Counted from the first letter of the stretch, positions 14,398-22,041 are shown. The stretch: DNA of 22,050 bases from Alphaproteobacteria bacterium UBA4588 (GCA_002387605.1 DGJU01000072.1:1-22050); one strand, 5' to 3'. A program made the numbers and translations. The notes: generated by a model not told the origin, from the sequence alone.

Positions 14398-15117
14398 ATG
14401 CTAGATAATCGCTTCGCGTCACCTGCTGCCGCTCAGAGTGCTGCTGTTGATGCAGGTCTGCGCAGCTATATGCTTGGCGTCTATAACCATATGACAACGG
14501 CACTTGGCATAACCGGTTTTGCTGCTTTTGGTATGAAATTAGCTGTGATGGCTAACCCGGCCCTTGGTCAGGTTCTGTTCACAGCGCCGATGATTTATGT
14601 CTTGATGTTTGCACCATTTGGCATGGTTATGTGGCTGAGTATGCGTATTAATACAATGTCAGCAACTAAGGCACGGTCCTTGTTCTACATCTATGCAGTG
14701 ATGATGGGTGTGTCTTTGACCACTGTTTTGTTTGCCTATACAGGGGCTAGTGTTGCCCGCGCCTTCTTCATTACAGCAGGCGCTTTTGCGGCATTGTCTA
14801 TTTATGGCTACACAACAAAGCGTGACCTGACGGCTCTTGGCGCATTTCTGATTGTCGGCCTTGTCGGGCTTATTCTTGCCTCTGTCGTCAATATGTTTGT
14901 TGCTTCATCGCAGTTTGAATTTTTGATTTCTATTGTTGGTGTTCTGTTGTTTGCAGGCCTTACCGCCTACGACACACAGAAAATTAAATCGATGTATTCA
15001 GCACGTGATGACAAGACAACAGCGGCGCGTAAATCTATTTTTGGTGCGTTAACGCTTTACCTTGATTTCATCAATATGTTCTTGATGATGCTGCGTCTCT
15101 TCGGAAATCGCGAATAG
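14398..15117 (+). CDS. Bax inhibitor-1 / YccA-YbhL family membrane protein
   Basis: This inner-membrane protein of the BI-1 (TMBIM) superfamily has 239 residues and seven predicted hydrophobic helices. The short polar N-terminus (about 25 residues) is followed by LRSYMLGVYNHMTTALGITGFAAFG. Later come the AARAFFITAGAFAALSIYGY-type helix, GLVGLILASVVNMF, and the conserved C-terminal LTAYDTQKI segment, whose acidic residue is linked to pH-sensitive calcium leak in characterised relatives. YbhL and YccA are the bacterial counterparts; YccA interacts with FtsH in E. coli. A good AGGAG ribosome site precedes the ATG. It is a single gene ending in a clear terminator at 15151-15181, and stands apart from rlmN by 169 bases. 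Confidence 0.93.
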   Translation: MLDNRFASPAAAQSAAVDAGLRSYMLGVYNHMTTALGITGFAAFGMKLAVMANPALGQVLFTAPMIYVLMFAPFGMVMWLSMRINTMSATKARSLFYIYAVMMGVSLTTVLFAYTGASVARAFFITAGAFAALSIYGYTTKRDLTALGAFLIVGLVGLILASVVNMFVASSQFEFLISIVGVLLFAGLTAYDTQKIKSMYSARDDKTTAARKSIFGALTLYLDFINMFLMMLRLFGNRE

Positions 15118-15150
15118 TCTTTTAGACATCATACATAAAACGTTATTTTT

Positions 15151-15181
15151 GCCCGGACAGCTATCTGTCTGGGCATTTTTT
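15151..15181 (+). terminator. Intrinsic terminator after the Bax-inhibitor-1 family gene
   Basis: GCCCGGACAG (15151-15160) pairs with CTGTCTGGGC (15165-15174), a 10-bp stem with one G-U pair and a 4-base loop, followed by A and six T's (15176-15181). It sits 34 bases beyond the stop at 15117. Confidence 0.92.
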
Positions 15182-15256
15182 ATGCTATCTTTAAGAAGGC
15201 GTGTTATGAAACTTGGTTTCATATTCTTTTCATTAGCTTACAGGATGTAGATCATA

Positions 15257-16222
15257 ATGGCTGAAACAGCCTTCTTCCTCTCAGACTATCTCGGCCAGCA
15301 AGAATTTGAAGGCCATATTTCAAGCGAGGGATGCCGCGCTATTCTCAGCCTTGCCTCTGCGTCAGTGAAAATTGCTGCATTATCCCGCCAGAACGGTCTG
15401 GGGGAGCATTTGGGTGCCGTGCTTGGCGGTGAAAATGCTGACGGCGATGAGCAGAAGGCCCTTGATGTTGCAGCTGATGAGCTTATCGAAGAGGCTCTTC
15501 GCACGGCTTCTGTTGCTGCCTATCTCTCAGAAGAGCGCGAAGGCGCTGTCATGCTTTCTGATAAGGGCACACTTCTGGTAGCATGCGATCCGCTTGATGG
15601 GTCATCTAACATTGATACTAATTTGACGGTTGGTACAATTTTCTCGCTCCTGCCTTTTGATGGCAGCACGCTACTAATGCCCGGCGATATGCAGATAGCA
15701 TCCGGATTTTTTGCCTATGGTCCGCAAACCACATTGCTGCTGACTGTTGGGAATGGGGTGGAAGCGTTCTGTCTTGATGGCACGGGCGATTATCGCCGAA
15801 TGGACTGGCAGGTTGCCATCCCGCGCACCACGTCTGAATTTGCCATTAATGCGTCGAACAGCCGCCACTGGCAGACGGCTGTAAGCGATTATATTTCCGA
15901 TTTGCTGGCGGGAAAAACAGGTCCACGCGGCAAAAATTTCAATATGCGCTGGGCAGGCTCGCTGGTAGCTGACGCCTTCCGTATTTTCCGTCGTGGTGGT
16001 ATTTTCTTATATCCGTCTGACCAGCGTGATGGATATGAACAGGGCCGACTAAGGCTAGTTTATGAGGCACATCCTATCGCGTTTCTGGTAGAGCAGGCGG
16101 GCGGTGTTGCTTATGATGGACAAATCCGTATTCTTGAGATAACGCCAGATGAGCTGCATCAGCGCGTGCCGCTCATCTTTGGTTCATCCGATGAAGTTGA
16201 CCTGCTATGCAAGGGCGCGTAA
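15257..16222 (+). CDS. fbp: Fructose-1,6-bisphosphatase, class I
   Basis: This enzyme hydrolyses fructose 1,6-bisphosphate to fructose 6-phosphate and phosphate, in gluconeogenesis or a sugar-regeneration cycle. The 321-residue product is near the class I norm. The metal-binding DPLDGSSNID is at residues 111-120, preceded by the acidic pair E92/E93 in YLSEERE. The substrate region near NMRWAGSLVADAFRIF and LVYEAHPIAFLVEQAGG (glutamate metal ligand) is conserved. Compared with classical enzymes the N-terminal part before residue ~20 is short and variable. The aldolase gene starts 67 bases downstream on the same strand, and the two enzymes catalyse consecutive steps, so they are probably one transcript. 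No RuBisCO or phosphoribulokinase is seen here, so a Calvin-cycle role is not supported. Confidence 0.94.
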   Translation: MAETAFFLSDYLGQQEFEGHISSEGCRAILSLASASVKIAALSRQNGLGEHLGAVLGGENADGDEQKALDVAADELIEEALRTASVAAYLSEEREGAVMLSDKGTLLVACDPLDGSSNIDTNLTVGTIFSLLPFDGSTLLMPGDMQIASGFFAYGPQTTLLLTVGNGVEAFCLDGTGDYRRMDWQVAIPRTTSEFAINASNSRHWQTAVSDYISDLLAGKTGPRGKNFNMRWAGSLVADAFRIFRRGGIFLYPSDQRDGYEQGRLRLVYEAHPIAFLVEQAGGVAYDGQIRILEITPDELHQRVPLIFGSSDEVDLLCKGA

Positions 16223-16289
16223 ATCAAAAGAGGGCACTGTTCCTGCCCGCTTAAATGCCTGACTGAATTATGATTAAAAGGATGCTGAA

Positions 16290-17351
16290 ATGCTTGTTAC
16301 TTTACGCCAACTTCTGGACCACGCAGCTGAACAGAGTTACGGCGTGCCAGCCTTCAACATCAATAATATGGAACAGGGGCTTGCCATTCTAAAGGCTGCA
16401 GACAAGCATGATGCGCCGGTTATTATTCAGGCAAGCCGCGGCGCGCGCTCCTATGCAGGTGACCTTATTCTTCAGTCCCTTATCAAGGGACTAGATGCAA
16501 TGTTCCCTCATATTCCTATCTGCATGCATCAGGATCATGGAAATTCAGCGGCGACCTGCATGACAGCTATCCAATATGGATTTACCTCGGTGATGATGGA
16601 TGGCTCTTTAGAAGCCGATGGCAAGACACCTGCTTCATATGATTATAACGCATCTATTACCCGTGATGTGACCGTCATGGCGCATCATGGCGGTGTATCG
16701 GTTGAGGGCGAGCTCGGCGTACTTGGCAGCCTTGAGACAGGAATGGGTGACAAAGAAGATGGTCACGGCGCTGAAGGAAAGCTATCCGAAGATCAGCTGT
16801 TAACAGACCCGCTACAGGCGGTTGAGTTTGTCAAAGATACAAAGGTAGATGCGCTTGCTATTGCGATGGGTACAAGTCATGGCGCTTATAAATTTTCGCG
16901 GAAACCTGATGGTGATATTTTGGCTATGCATGTCATCGAAGAAATTCACCGGCGTCTTCCAAACACCCATCTTGTGATGCATGGCTCATCATCTGTGCCA
17001 CAGGCGTTACAGGAAATCTTTAATGAGTTTGGTGGCGAAATGCCTCAGACCTATGGTGTTCCTATCGAAGAGATCGAACGCGGTATCAAAAATGGTGTAC
17101 GCAAAGTAAATATTGATACTGATTGCCGGCTTGCAATGGCAGGGGCTATCCGCAAAGTTGCGTCTGAAAATAAGGGTGAGTTTGATGTGCGCAAATTCAT
17201 GAAGCCTGCACAAGAAGCTATGGAAGCTGTCTGTGCCGATCGGTTCCAGCGTTTTGGGACAGCAGGAAACGCCCATAAAATCGCGCCTATTTCTCTGAGT
17301 GATATGGCGGCCCGTTATGCATCTGGCAGTCTTGACCCTGTTATCAGCTAG
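16290..17351 (+). CDS. fba: Fructose-bisphosphate aldolase, class II
   Basis: This zinc-dependent aldolase interconverts fructose 1,6-bisphosphate with dihydroxyacetone phosphate and glyceraldehyde 3-phosphate. The 353-residue product resembles the long class II subtype also called CbbA/Calvin-cycle subtype. Visible residues: the catalytic aspartate D82 and zinc ligand H83 in HQDHG, a TSVMMDGS segment, the acidic loop with GVLGSLETGMGDKEDGHG, the zinc ligand in GTSHGAYK, the HGSSS phosphate loop, and VNIDTDCR. AAGGA lies 9 bases upstream of the ATG. It directly follows fbp. The stop is 9 bases from the end of the convergent epimerase-like gene; no terminator is evident in that tiny gap. Confidence 0.95.
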   Translation: MLVTLRQLLDHAAEQSYGVPAFNINNMEQGLAILKAADKHDAPVIIQASRGARSYAGDLILQSLIKGLDAMFPHIPICMHQDHGNSAATCMTAIQYGFTSVMMDGSLEADGKTPASYDYNASITRDVTVMAHHGGVSVEGELGVLGSLETGMGDKEDGHGAEGKLSEDQLLTDPLQAVEFVKDTKVDALAIAMGTSHGAYKFSRKPDGDILAMHVIEEIHRRLPNTHLVMHGSSSVPQALQEIFNEFGGEMPQTYGVPIEEIERGIKNGVRKVNIDTDCRLAMAGAIRKVASENKGEFDVRKFMKPAQEAMEAVCADRFQRFGTAGNAHKIAPISLSDMAARYASGSLDPVIS

Positions 17352-17360
17352 GCTGTTATC

Positions 17361-18221
17361 TTAAATTTTTTCCTCGGCATCCAAAGTTGCCCGCAAGCCA
17401 GACCGGTAGTCGGGGTAGCGTAAATCTATGCCCAGTTCTAGCTCTCTTACAACTGAGCGTACCCGCCTGCGAGAGATATAAAATGTACGTGCCATCGGGG
17501 TTAAATCAGCCTCTTCAAACGGCACGGGAACAGGCGGCGTCACGCCAATAAGCTCTGCTGCATAACAGATAACATCAGCCTGAGCGGCAGGTTCATTATC
17601 GCATAAATTAATAATCCGGCGGCGGCGCGGTTTTTCCATTGCCGCTATGATAATGCGGCTAATGTCATCTTGATGAATACGGTTAAAGAAATGACCGGGC
17701 TTATCAATGATACGACTGCGACCGTCGCGTAAGGCGGCAAAAGGGCTGCGGTTCGGGCCATAAATACCGGCAACCCGGAAAATTTCAGCACCCGTTACCT
17801 CATCCCATTCCTGTTCTGCCTTCCAGCGTGCGATACCGCGCGCTGTTGCAGGTTTTGGCACCGTTGTCTCATCAACCCAACGATTAGGTTGGCTAGGGTA
17901 AACGGATGTTGCAGAAATATATCCTATCCAACCGGAAAACTGTTTAAGAATATTCCTGTATTGTTTGAGGACGGGGTCATTACATTTAATCGGGGCAATA
18001 GTTGAGATGATGATTTGAGAATCTAACAAATGAGCCTCAATCTCATTTGTAAAACTATCCACATCGAAAGGCAGAATCTTCCAGGTGCAATTCCCGGGAG
18101 GTGAAATCTTCTTAGGGTTTCTGCTAGTTCCTACGATGTCCCATCCAATTAAGTTTAGTTGGTGAGCAAGATGGAGGCCAACATAACCCAAGCCAAAGAT
18201 AAATGCTGTTTTTTTTCTCAC
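17361..18221 (-). CDS. NAD-dependent epimerase/dehydratase-like protein (atypical SDR, YeeZ-like)
   Basis: This 286-residue SDR-superfamily protein has an N-terminal nucleotide-binding glycine pattern FGLGYVGLHLA at residues 9-19. The segment GYISATSVYPSQPNRWVDE (about 98-116) carries the usual Ser/Tyr region. A following RWKAE takes the place of a strict Y-x3-K, so catalytic activity as a classical SDR is uncertain. C-terminal substrate-domain features include FRVAGIYGPNRSPF and the FNRIHQDDISRII segment. The start is a GTG at 18221, seven bases past the stop of the upstream membrane gene, with no good ribosome site, so re-initiation is likely. Base composition shifts inside the gene: the 3' part is about 57% GC in a sampled line, the 5' part falls to 33-47%. 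The substrate is unknown. Its place behind B12 uptake genes may be incidental. Confidence 0.82.
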   Translation of the reverse strand: MRKKTAFIFGLGYVGLHLAHQLNLIGWDIVGTSRNPKKISPPGNCTWKILPFDVDSFTNEIEAHLLDSQIIISTIAPIKCNDPVLKQYRNILKQFSGWIGYISATSVYPSQPNRWVDETTVPKPATARGIARWKAEQEWDEVTGAEIFRVAGIYGPNRSPFAALRDGRSRIIDKPGHFFNRIHQDDISRIIIAAMEKPRRRRIINLCDNEPAAQADVICYAAELIGVTPPVPVPFEEADLTPMARTFYISRRRVRSVVRELELGIDLRYPDYRSGLRATLDAEEKI

Positions 18222-18227
18222 AAAACT

Positions 18228-18755
18228 TTACACGGCTACTTTCGAATGGTTCCAATAACCCATTAGTTTTAAGGACCCAAATATGACAAAGCCAAAGGAA
18301 AATGTGCTTAGGACTGTGTTTGTAAAAAACGGAATCCCTGCGTAATAGCAAATAATTAATCCTTCAAGAGACTTCGGATACAAACCACCTGAAAGCCAGA
18401 CACCGAAATTTGTTATGGCGAAAAACAGTCCGCTGGAGACCATAGCGAGACTAGCAAAACGTTTCATGCCTAGACTCACCTTTTTAAACACAGAGGTAAG
18501 CAGATAAACAACAAGAACAGAAAAATACACCCATATCATACTTGAGTGCATGCCTATCAAGATATCGGATAGCAACATGGCTCCTAAAGGAACTGACAAT
18601 GATACAATACGATCTTTAAAAAGGTAGGGAGAAAAAATAGCAACAGCAATTACAGGGGTAAAGTTAGGCGGGTGAGGAATAACCCTACTTAGTACAAGTA
18701 AAGTTAAAATTGAGAAAAACCCTAAAATAAAATTTTTCTTATCAAACATTTTCAC
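18228..18755 (-). CDS. DUF6580-like integral membrane protein, candidate solitary cobalamin (ECF S-component-like) carrier
   Basis: This 175-residue inner-membrane protein has about five to six hydrophobic helices (roughly 8-25, 32-48, 52-70, 72-90, 102-121, 145-165). The N-terminal RVIPHPPNFTPVIAVAIFSPYLF segment (two overlapping parts, residues 24-46) is the hallmark of the family I know as DUF6580, whose fold resembles substrate-binding S components of ECF transporters. The gene lies directly downstream of a riboswitch-controlled BtuB-like receptor, with a good GGAG site before its ATG and an 83-base gap, so a role in moving cobalamin across the inner membrane is plausible. No EcfA/EcfT or BtuCDF genes are in the window. 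It has a single cysteine, C136. The sequence is AT-rich (about 30% GC in a sampled line). Membrane nature is secure; function is inference. Confidence 0.8.
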   Translation of the reverse strand: MKMFDKKNFILGFFSILTLLVLSRVIPHPPNFTPVIAVAIFSPYLFKDRIVSLSVPLGAMLLSDILIGMHSSMIWVYFSVLVVYLLTSVFKKVSLGMKRFASLAMVSSGLFFAITNFGVWLSGGLYPKSLEGLIICYYAGIPFFTNTVLSTFSFGFVIFGSLKLMGYWNHSKVAV

Positions 18756-18838
18756 TCCATTTTGTTCTTGCTTATTTTAGATGCTAAAGTGTTAACATAA
18801 AATGATACGAGTAGTTATACAGTGTTTTATCTGAGTTG

Positions 18839-20728
18839 CTAAGGCAAGTTAAAATCACGCTTCAATGTTATGTAAGCGTTTCGCCCAGCAGTGTTATAAC
18901 CTCTGGTAACTTCATATGTGGCATCAAACAGATTATTAAAACTAAACTCTAAGTGAGTCATGTCATTCAGAGTGTAATTGATAAATGAGTCAAATTTAAC
19001 ATAGCTAGACATTGCACCACCTACACCTAGACGTTTTCCAGAAAATGTAGACTTACCGCTAAATTCAAACTTACCAGTTGATTTTGATATTCTAGCAGAG
19101 CCAAAATATTTGGCTCTCTTTTGAAGCAATATAGGTTTTGAGGCACTGTTGACTTTCTTAGGCTCCTGGAAAGTTGCACTAATAGTGTACAGGTAATCGT
19201 TGAATTTACCTTCAATATTTAATTCAAGCCCCTGATTTTTCTGTTGCCCAGTATTAATATTATAGAACAGCGAACTGTCATATTCGATAGCGTTTGATGT
19301 TTTAGTTGAGAACACGGTAGCTCTAGCTAAGATATCTAAGTCTGAGTAAGTAACGGATGCTTCCTTTGTTGTGTGTTCTTCAGCTCTAAGATTTGAGTTT
19401 TGACTGTAGCTGTAGGCATCAGGAGCTCTGAAACCTGTAGAATGTGTTAGTGCTATTCTCCATTCATTAGACAGTTGATACCCGTAACCCAATAGGTCAG
19501 AAGTTTCTGAAGATGTTTTTGTAACGCCATCATTATAATAATAATCGATTTTATCGTATCTCACATTGCTTTGTATCGAATGCTTGCCCGAATTAATGCT
19601 GTATCCGATGAAAGGAGAAATATTGTTTCTATTTGAGGTTGTAGCATCGCGATCATAAGCACTGTAAGCACCCTCAATTCCGGTAGTTATTTCATGAGTT
19701 GCCTCTGTAAAAGATAAGGTCGAAGAATTAATCAAACTATATGAGTTTTGTTCTCCCTCTGTTACATCATAATAGTAGCTTGCTGCAGAATTAGCACCCA
19801 TTCCATCAATGAAGTCTTTGTACGTCAGCCTCGAAAAATTGTAATTTGCTGAGAGGTCTAACCAATTTTGTTTTCTAATTTTATATTTAAAATTATGGCT
19901 TTCTGTGTTGGTGTGTAATTCATGCAATCCCGTAGGTGACACATAAGCATTATCTTGTTCTAAGCGACTCTCAGAAATGCGACTTGTCCAAGTTATGTTG
20001 GCTCCATTATTTAAGAATTTATTAACGGTAAGTGCAACGTTTTCACGAACATAACCATCTTTATCAGAGTTTGTTGTATTGCCACTTAAAGAGTCGTATC
20101 CGTCAGTATTGATGTCGGATGCAAAAATAGAAATATCAACATCTCCCAAATTCTTTGAGACCCCAACATTCAGCTCGGTAGTATTGAAGCTTCCATGTTT
20201 AACTGAGGCATAACCAGTATCTTTTAGGGCTGATGTCTTTGTGATTATATTTATTACGCCTCCAATAGCATTTTCTCCATAAAGTGCAGATGCATTGCCT
20301 TTGAGAAGCTCGATTTTCTTAATTTGACTTAAGGGAATATCAACGGCTTTGGGGTATCCGGAGTGGTCAACCTGCGATTTGATGCCATCAATTAATATGA
20401 CAACGTTTGTACTTGCTTGTCCTCTCATGAATATAAAGGGTGATGAACCTGGTCCCCCACTATATGTAACTTCTATACCAGATTTTTGTGATATAAGTTC
20501 ACCGAAATTTGTTGCCGATGAAGTCTCTATTTCACTCTCACTTATTACATCAGCGCTAAGCAAAACGTTTTCCAACGGTGTCCTATTGAATGTTGTGATA
20601 GAGGCAGCCTTATTAATGACCAGATAATCGATTGTTCCATCTATCTGAATTTTATCTTCAGCTATTACAGAACTTGAAATTATGGAAGTCAAAAAAGGGA
20701 TAGCTATTATTAGCTTTGAAACGTTCAT
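18839..20728 (-). CDS. btuB: TonB-dependent outer-membrane receptor, BtuB-like (cobalamin)
   Basis: This outer-membrane active transporter, by context, is for vitamin B12. I start at the ATG at 20728 (629 residues), with GAGTGG 8 bases upstream and a signal peptide MNVSKLIIAIPFLTSIISSSVIAED; a GTG at 20740 would add four residues. A TonB-box-like YLVINK lies about residues 34-40. The plug domain (about 50-165) shows the family segments FGELISQKSGIEV, IFMRGQASTNVVILIDGI, IKKIELLKGNASALYGENAIGGVINIIT. The remaining ~460 residues form a 22-strand-type barrel, with the final strand TAGRNAYITLKRDF. The last residue is proline rather than the usual aromatic. A full cobalamin riboswitch in its leader makes B12 the best substrate call. 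Codon use is strongly AT-rich compared with genes before 17.9 kb and after 21.1 kb. Confidence 0.93.
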   Translation of the reverse strand: MNVSKLIIAIPFLTSIISSSVIAEDKIQIDGTIDYLVINKAASITTFNRTPLENVLLSADVISESEIETSSATNFGELISQKSGIEVTYSGGPGSSPFIFMRGQASTNVVILIDGIKSQVDHSGYPKAVDIPLSQIKKIELLKGNASALYGENAIGGVINIITKTSALKDTGYASVKHGSFNTTELNVGVSKNLGDVDISIFASDINTDGYDSLSGNTTNSDKDGYVRENVALTVNKFLNNGANITWTSRISESRLEQDNAYVSPTGLHELHTNTESHNFKYKIRKQNWLDLSANYNFSRLTYKDFIDGMGANSAASYYYDVTEGEQNSYSLINSSTLSFTEATHEITTGIEGAYSAYDRDATTSNRNNISPFIGYSINSGKHSIQSNVRYDKIDYYYNDGVTKTSSETSDLLGYGYQLSNEWRIALTHSTGFRAPDAYSYSQNSNLRAEEHTTKEASVTYSDLDILARATVFSTKTSNAIEYDSSLFYNINTGQQKNQGLELNIEGKFNDYLYTISATFQEPKKVNSASKPILLQKRAKYFGSARISKSTGKFEFSGKSTFSGKRLGVGGAMSSYVKFDSFINYTLNDMTHLEFSFNNLFDATYEVTRGYNTAGRNAYITLKRDFNLP

Positions 20729-20748
20729 TCTAAAAACCACTCAGTGTT

Positions 20749-20828
20749 GCCAATGCGAAAGGCACATTGGCGGTGAAAACTATTCACCTAAGCGGAATTT
20801 TCGCTGTAATTTCCATACCTCGTGGAAA
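20749..20828 (-). promoter_or_regulatory. Expression platform hairpins between riboswitch and btuB start
   Basis: Reading from the aptamer towards btuB, three successive stems can form: TTTCCA/TGGAAA (arms plus 20823-20828 and 20810-20815), GGTGAA/TTCACC (20783-20788 and 20772-20777), and GCCAATG/CATTGGC (20765-20771 and 20749-20755). The last ends 20 bases before the ATG at 20728. None is followed by a U tract, so control is more likely through translation initiation than termination. The probable ribosome site GAGTGG (plus 20737-20742) is outside the last stem. Confidence 0.5.
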
Positions 20829-20840
20829 GAACATGGTGAG

Positions 20841-21008
20841 TTATCGGCAGGTCTCCTGACTTATGGATCTTAGCACTGACAGGCCTTCCCATCGTAAAGA
20901 CAGTGGCAATGTATCTCAGCACTCACCAATTACAGTTGCGAGGACAGTCACAGAATTTCTTCAATAAGATTACTGTGTTCCCTATTAATCGCCGAAGCGA
21001 ACCGATAA
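20841..21008 (-). promoter_or_regulatory. Cobalamin (adenosylcobalamin-type) riboswitch
   Basis: On the minus strand the conserved cobalamin-riboswitch blocks occur in order: TAATAGGGAA, CGCAACTGTAA, GCCACTG, GGGAAGGC, and the B12 box AGTCAGGAGACCTGCC (plus 20846-20861). The ends pair as the closing P1 stem: TTATCGG (plus 21002-21008) with CCGATAA (plus 20841-20847). It lies 113 bases upstream of the btuB ATG on the same strand. It should lower expression of btuB, and probably of the genes behind it, when cobalamin is plentiful. Confidence 0.97.
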
Positions 21009-21098
21009 TTAATAAATGGGCTTTTATATAAGAAATCACGTTTACAAACCGACGACATTTATTTATCTGGCGACATTTAATAGTTTTAGTTGGAAAAT

Positions 21099-21956
21099 TT
21101 AAAATTCAGGCCGTTTTTTAGGAACAGATATTTTGAACGAGCGAGACAAAAGCATAGGGTCAAGACGTTTGGTACCCCAATTAATCCGCCAATCAAGGTG
21201 CGGGCCCGTTGAACGACCAGTTGAGCCAACCGTGCCAATCACCTGTCCTCTGCTAACAGTATCGCCTTCAGTTACAGTCATTGTTTTCAGGTGTGAGTAA
21301 GTAGAGTTCAGATAATATCCATGGTCTATGATAATTGTTCCACCGGTAAAATAGAGATCAGACGCCATTGATATAACACCATCAGCGCTCGCAGTCACAG
21401 GCGTGCCCTCAGCTGCCGCGATATCAATGCCGTAATGAGGTTGCCGTGGTTTGCCATTTAAAATTCTCTGACTACCATAGATGCCAGTAATGCGGCCAGG
21501 TGACGGCCAGTCAAAGCCGTTATGCACCGCATCATTTAACAGGCTAAACATCGCACGGGCTTTTATCACATCAGCACGATCTTTTTTAATCTGTGCAATC
21601 GTCTCATCGGGCGGTGTTACAAATTTTTTATTCAGCCCATCGATCCGCTGAACATCATAGTCGCGTATCGACGGCGTGATGACATAGTCGCTTGTTTGTC
21701 CTGAAGCGTCCGTTAGCGTCAGAATAACCGGCGCTGTATCATCACGGTGAAATCCGATCACCAGAAAACCGCGCGGCGTAACAGGTAGGAGACTTCCATC
21801 ACGGCTAGCTGAAAAACCGTCTGCCAGCTGAAAGACCACTAAACCTCCTTGCGTTGCCTCGCCCCGAACAAGGCTCAGCGGGGGCTCGGCTGCCACGGCA
21901 CGCGCCGATAATAGCAGGGCAAAAACAAGCGCCAGACATATCTTTACAGACGACAT
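21099..21956 (-). CDS. Exported M23-family (LytM-domain) metallopeptidase
   Basis: This envelope peptidoglycan hydrolase, or LytM-domain regulator of one, has 285 residues with a signal peptide (cleavage after AVAA, about residue 23). A beta-rich N-terminal domain (about 25-100) and a linker (about 105-150) precede the LytM domain (about 158-270). Zinc-site residues are H174 and D178 (HYGID), with H222 (YSHL) as a catalytic histidine. The last motif is H253-L-D255 rather than the usual H-x-H. I recall GPHLDWR as a recurring variant in proteobacterial M23 proteins, so the enzyme may still bind metal through Asp, but activity is not proven. The ribosome site is poor. It lies upstream of, and in the same direction as, the B12 riboswitch module, but with its own reading and about 90 bases to the riboswitch, so it is probably unrelated. 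Confidence 0.9.
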   Translation of the reverse strand: MSSVKICLALVFALLLSARAVAAEPPLSLVRGEATQGGLVVFQLADGFSASRDGSLLPVTPRGFLVIGFHRDDTAPVILTLTDASGQTSDYVITPSIRDYDVQRIDGLNKKFVTPPDETIAQIKKDRADVIKARAMFSLLNDAVHNGFDWPSPGRITGIYGSQRILNGKPRQPHYGIDIAAAEGTPVTASADGVISMASDLYFTGGTIIIDHGYYLNSTYSHLKTMTVTEGDTVSRGQVIGTVGSTGRSTGPHLDWRINWGTKRLDPMLLSRSFKISVPKKRPEF

Positions 21957-22012
21957 AAGAGGGGGTTCTTTTCGACAGAAAGAAAAAGGGTGTAAAAGCG
22001 GTTATCCATTGC

Positions 22013-22041
22013 TTGACAATCTGCCCATCGCTCCGTTTAAC
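22013..22041 (+). promoter_or_regulatory. Candidate sigma70-type promoter facing out of the window
   Basis: TTGACA (22013-22018), a 17-base spacer and TTTAAC (22036-22041). The -35 is consensus and the spacing ideal; the -10 is weak. It points right, to a gene beyond the window and divergent from the M23 peptidase. Confidence 0.4.

Noticed and set aside
16232..16248. GGGCA/TGCCC hairpin between fbp and fba as a terminator
   Set aside because: The stem is only 5 bp with no T tract; the genes are more likely co-transcribed.
15257..17351. fbp-fba pair as part of a Calvin-cycle operon
   Set aside because: No RuBisCO, phosphoribulokinase or cbbR is present; gluconeogenesis explains the pair.
20741..21008. 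Repeats in the btuB leader as a CRISPR array or mobile element
   Set aside because: The paired segments are riboswitch stems and platform hairpins; there are no regularly spaced identical repeats.
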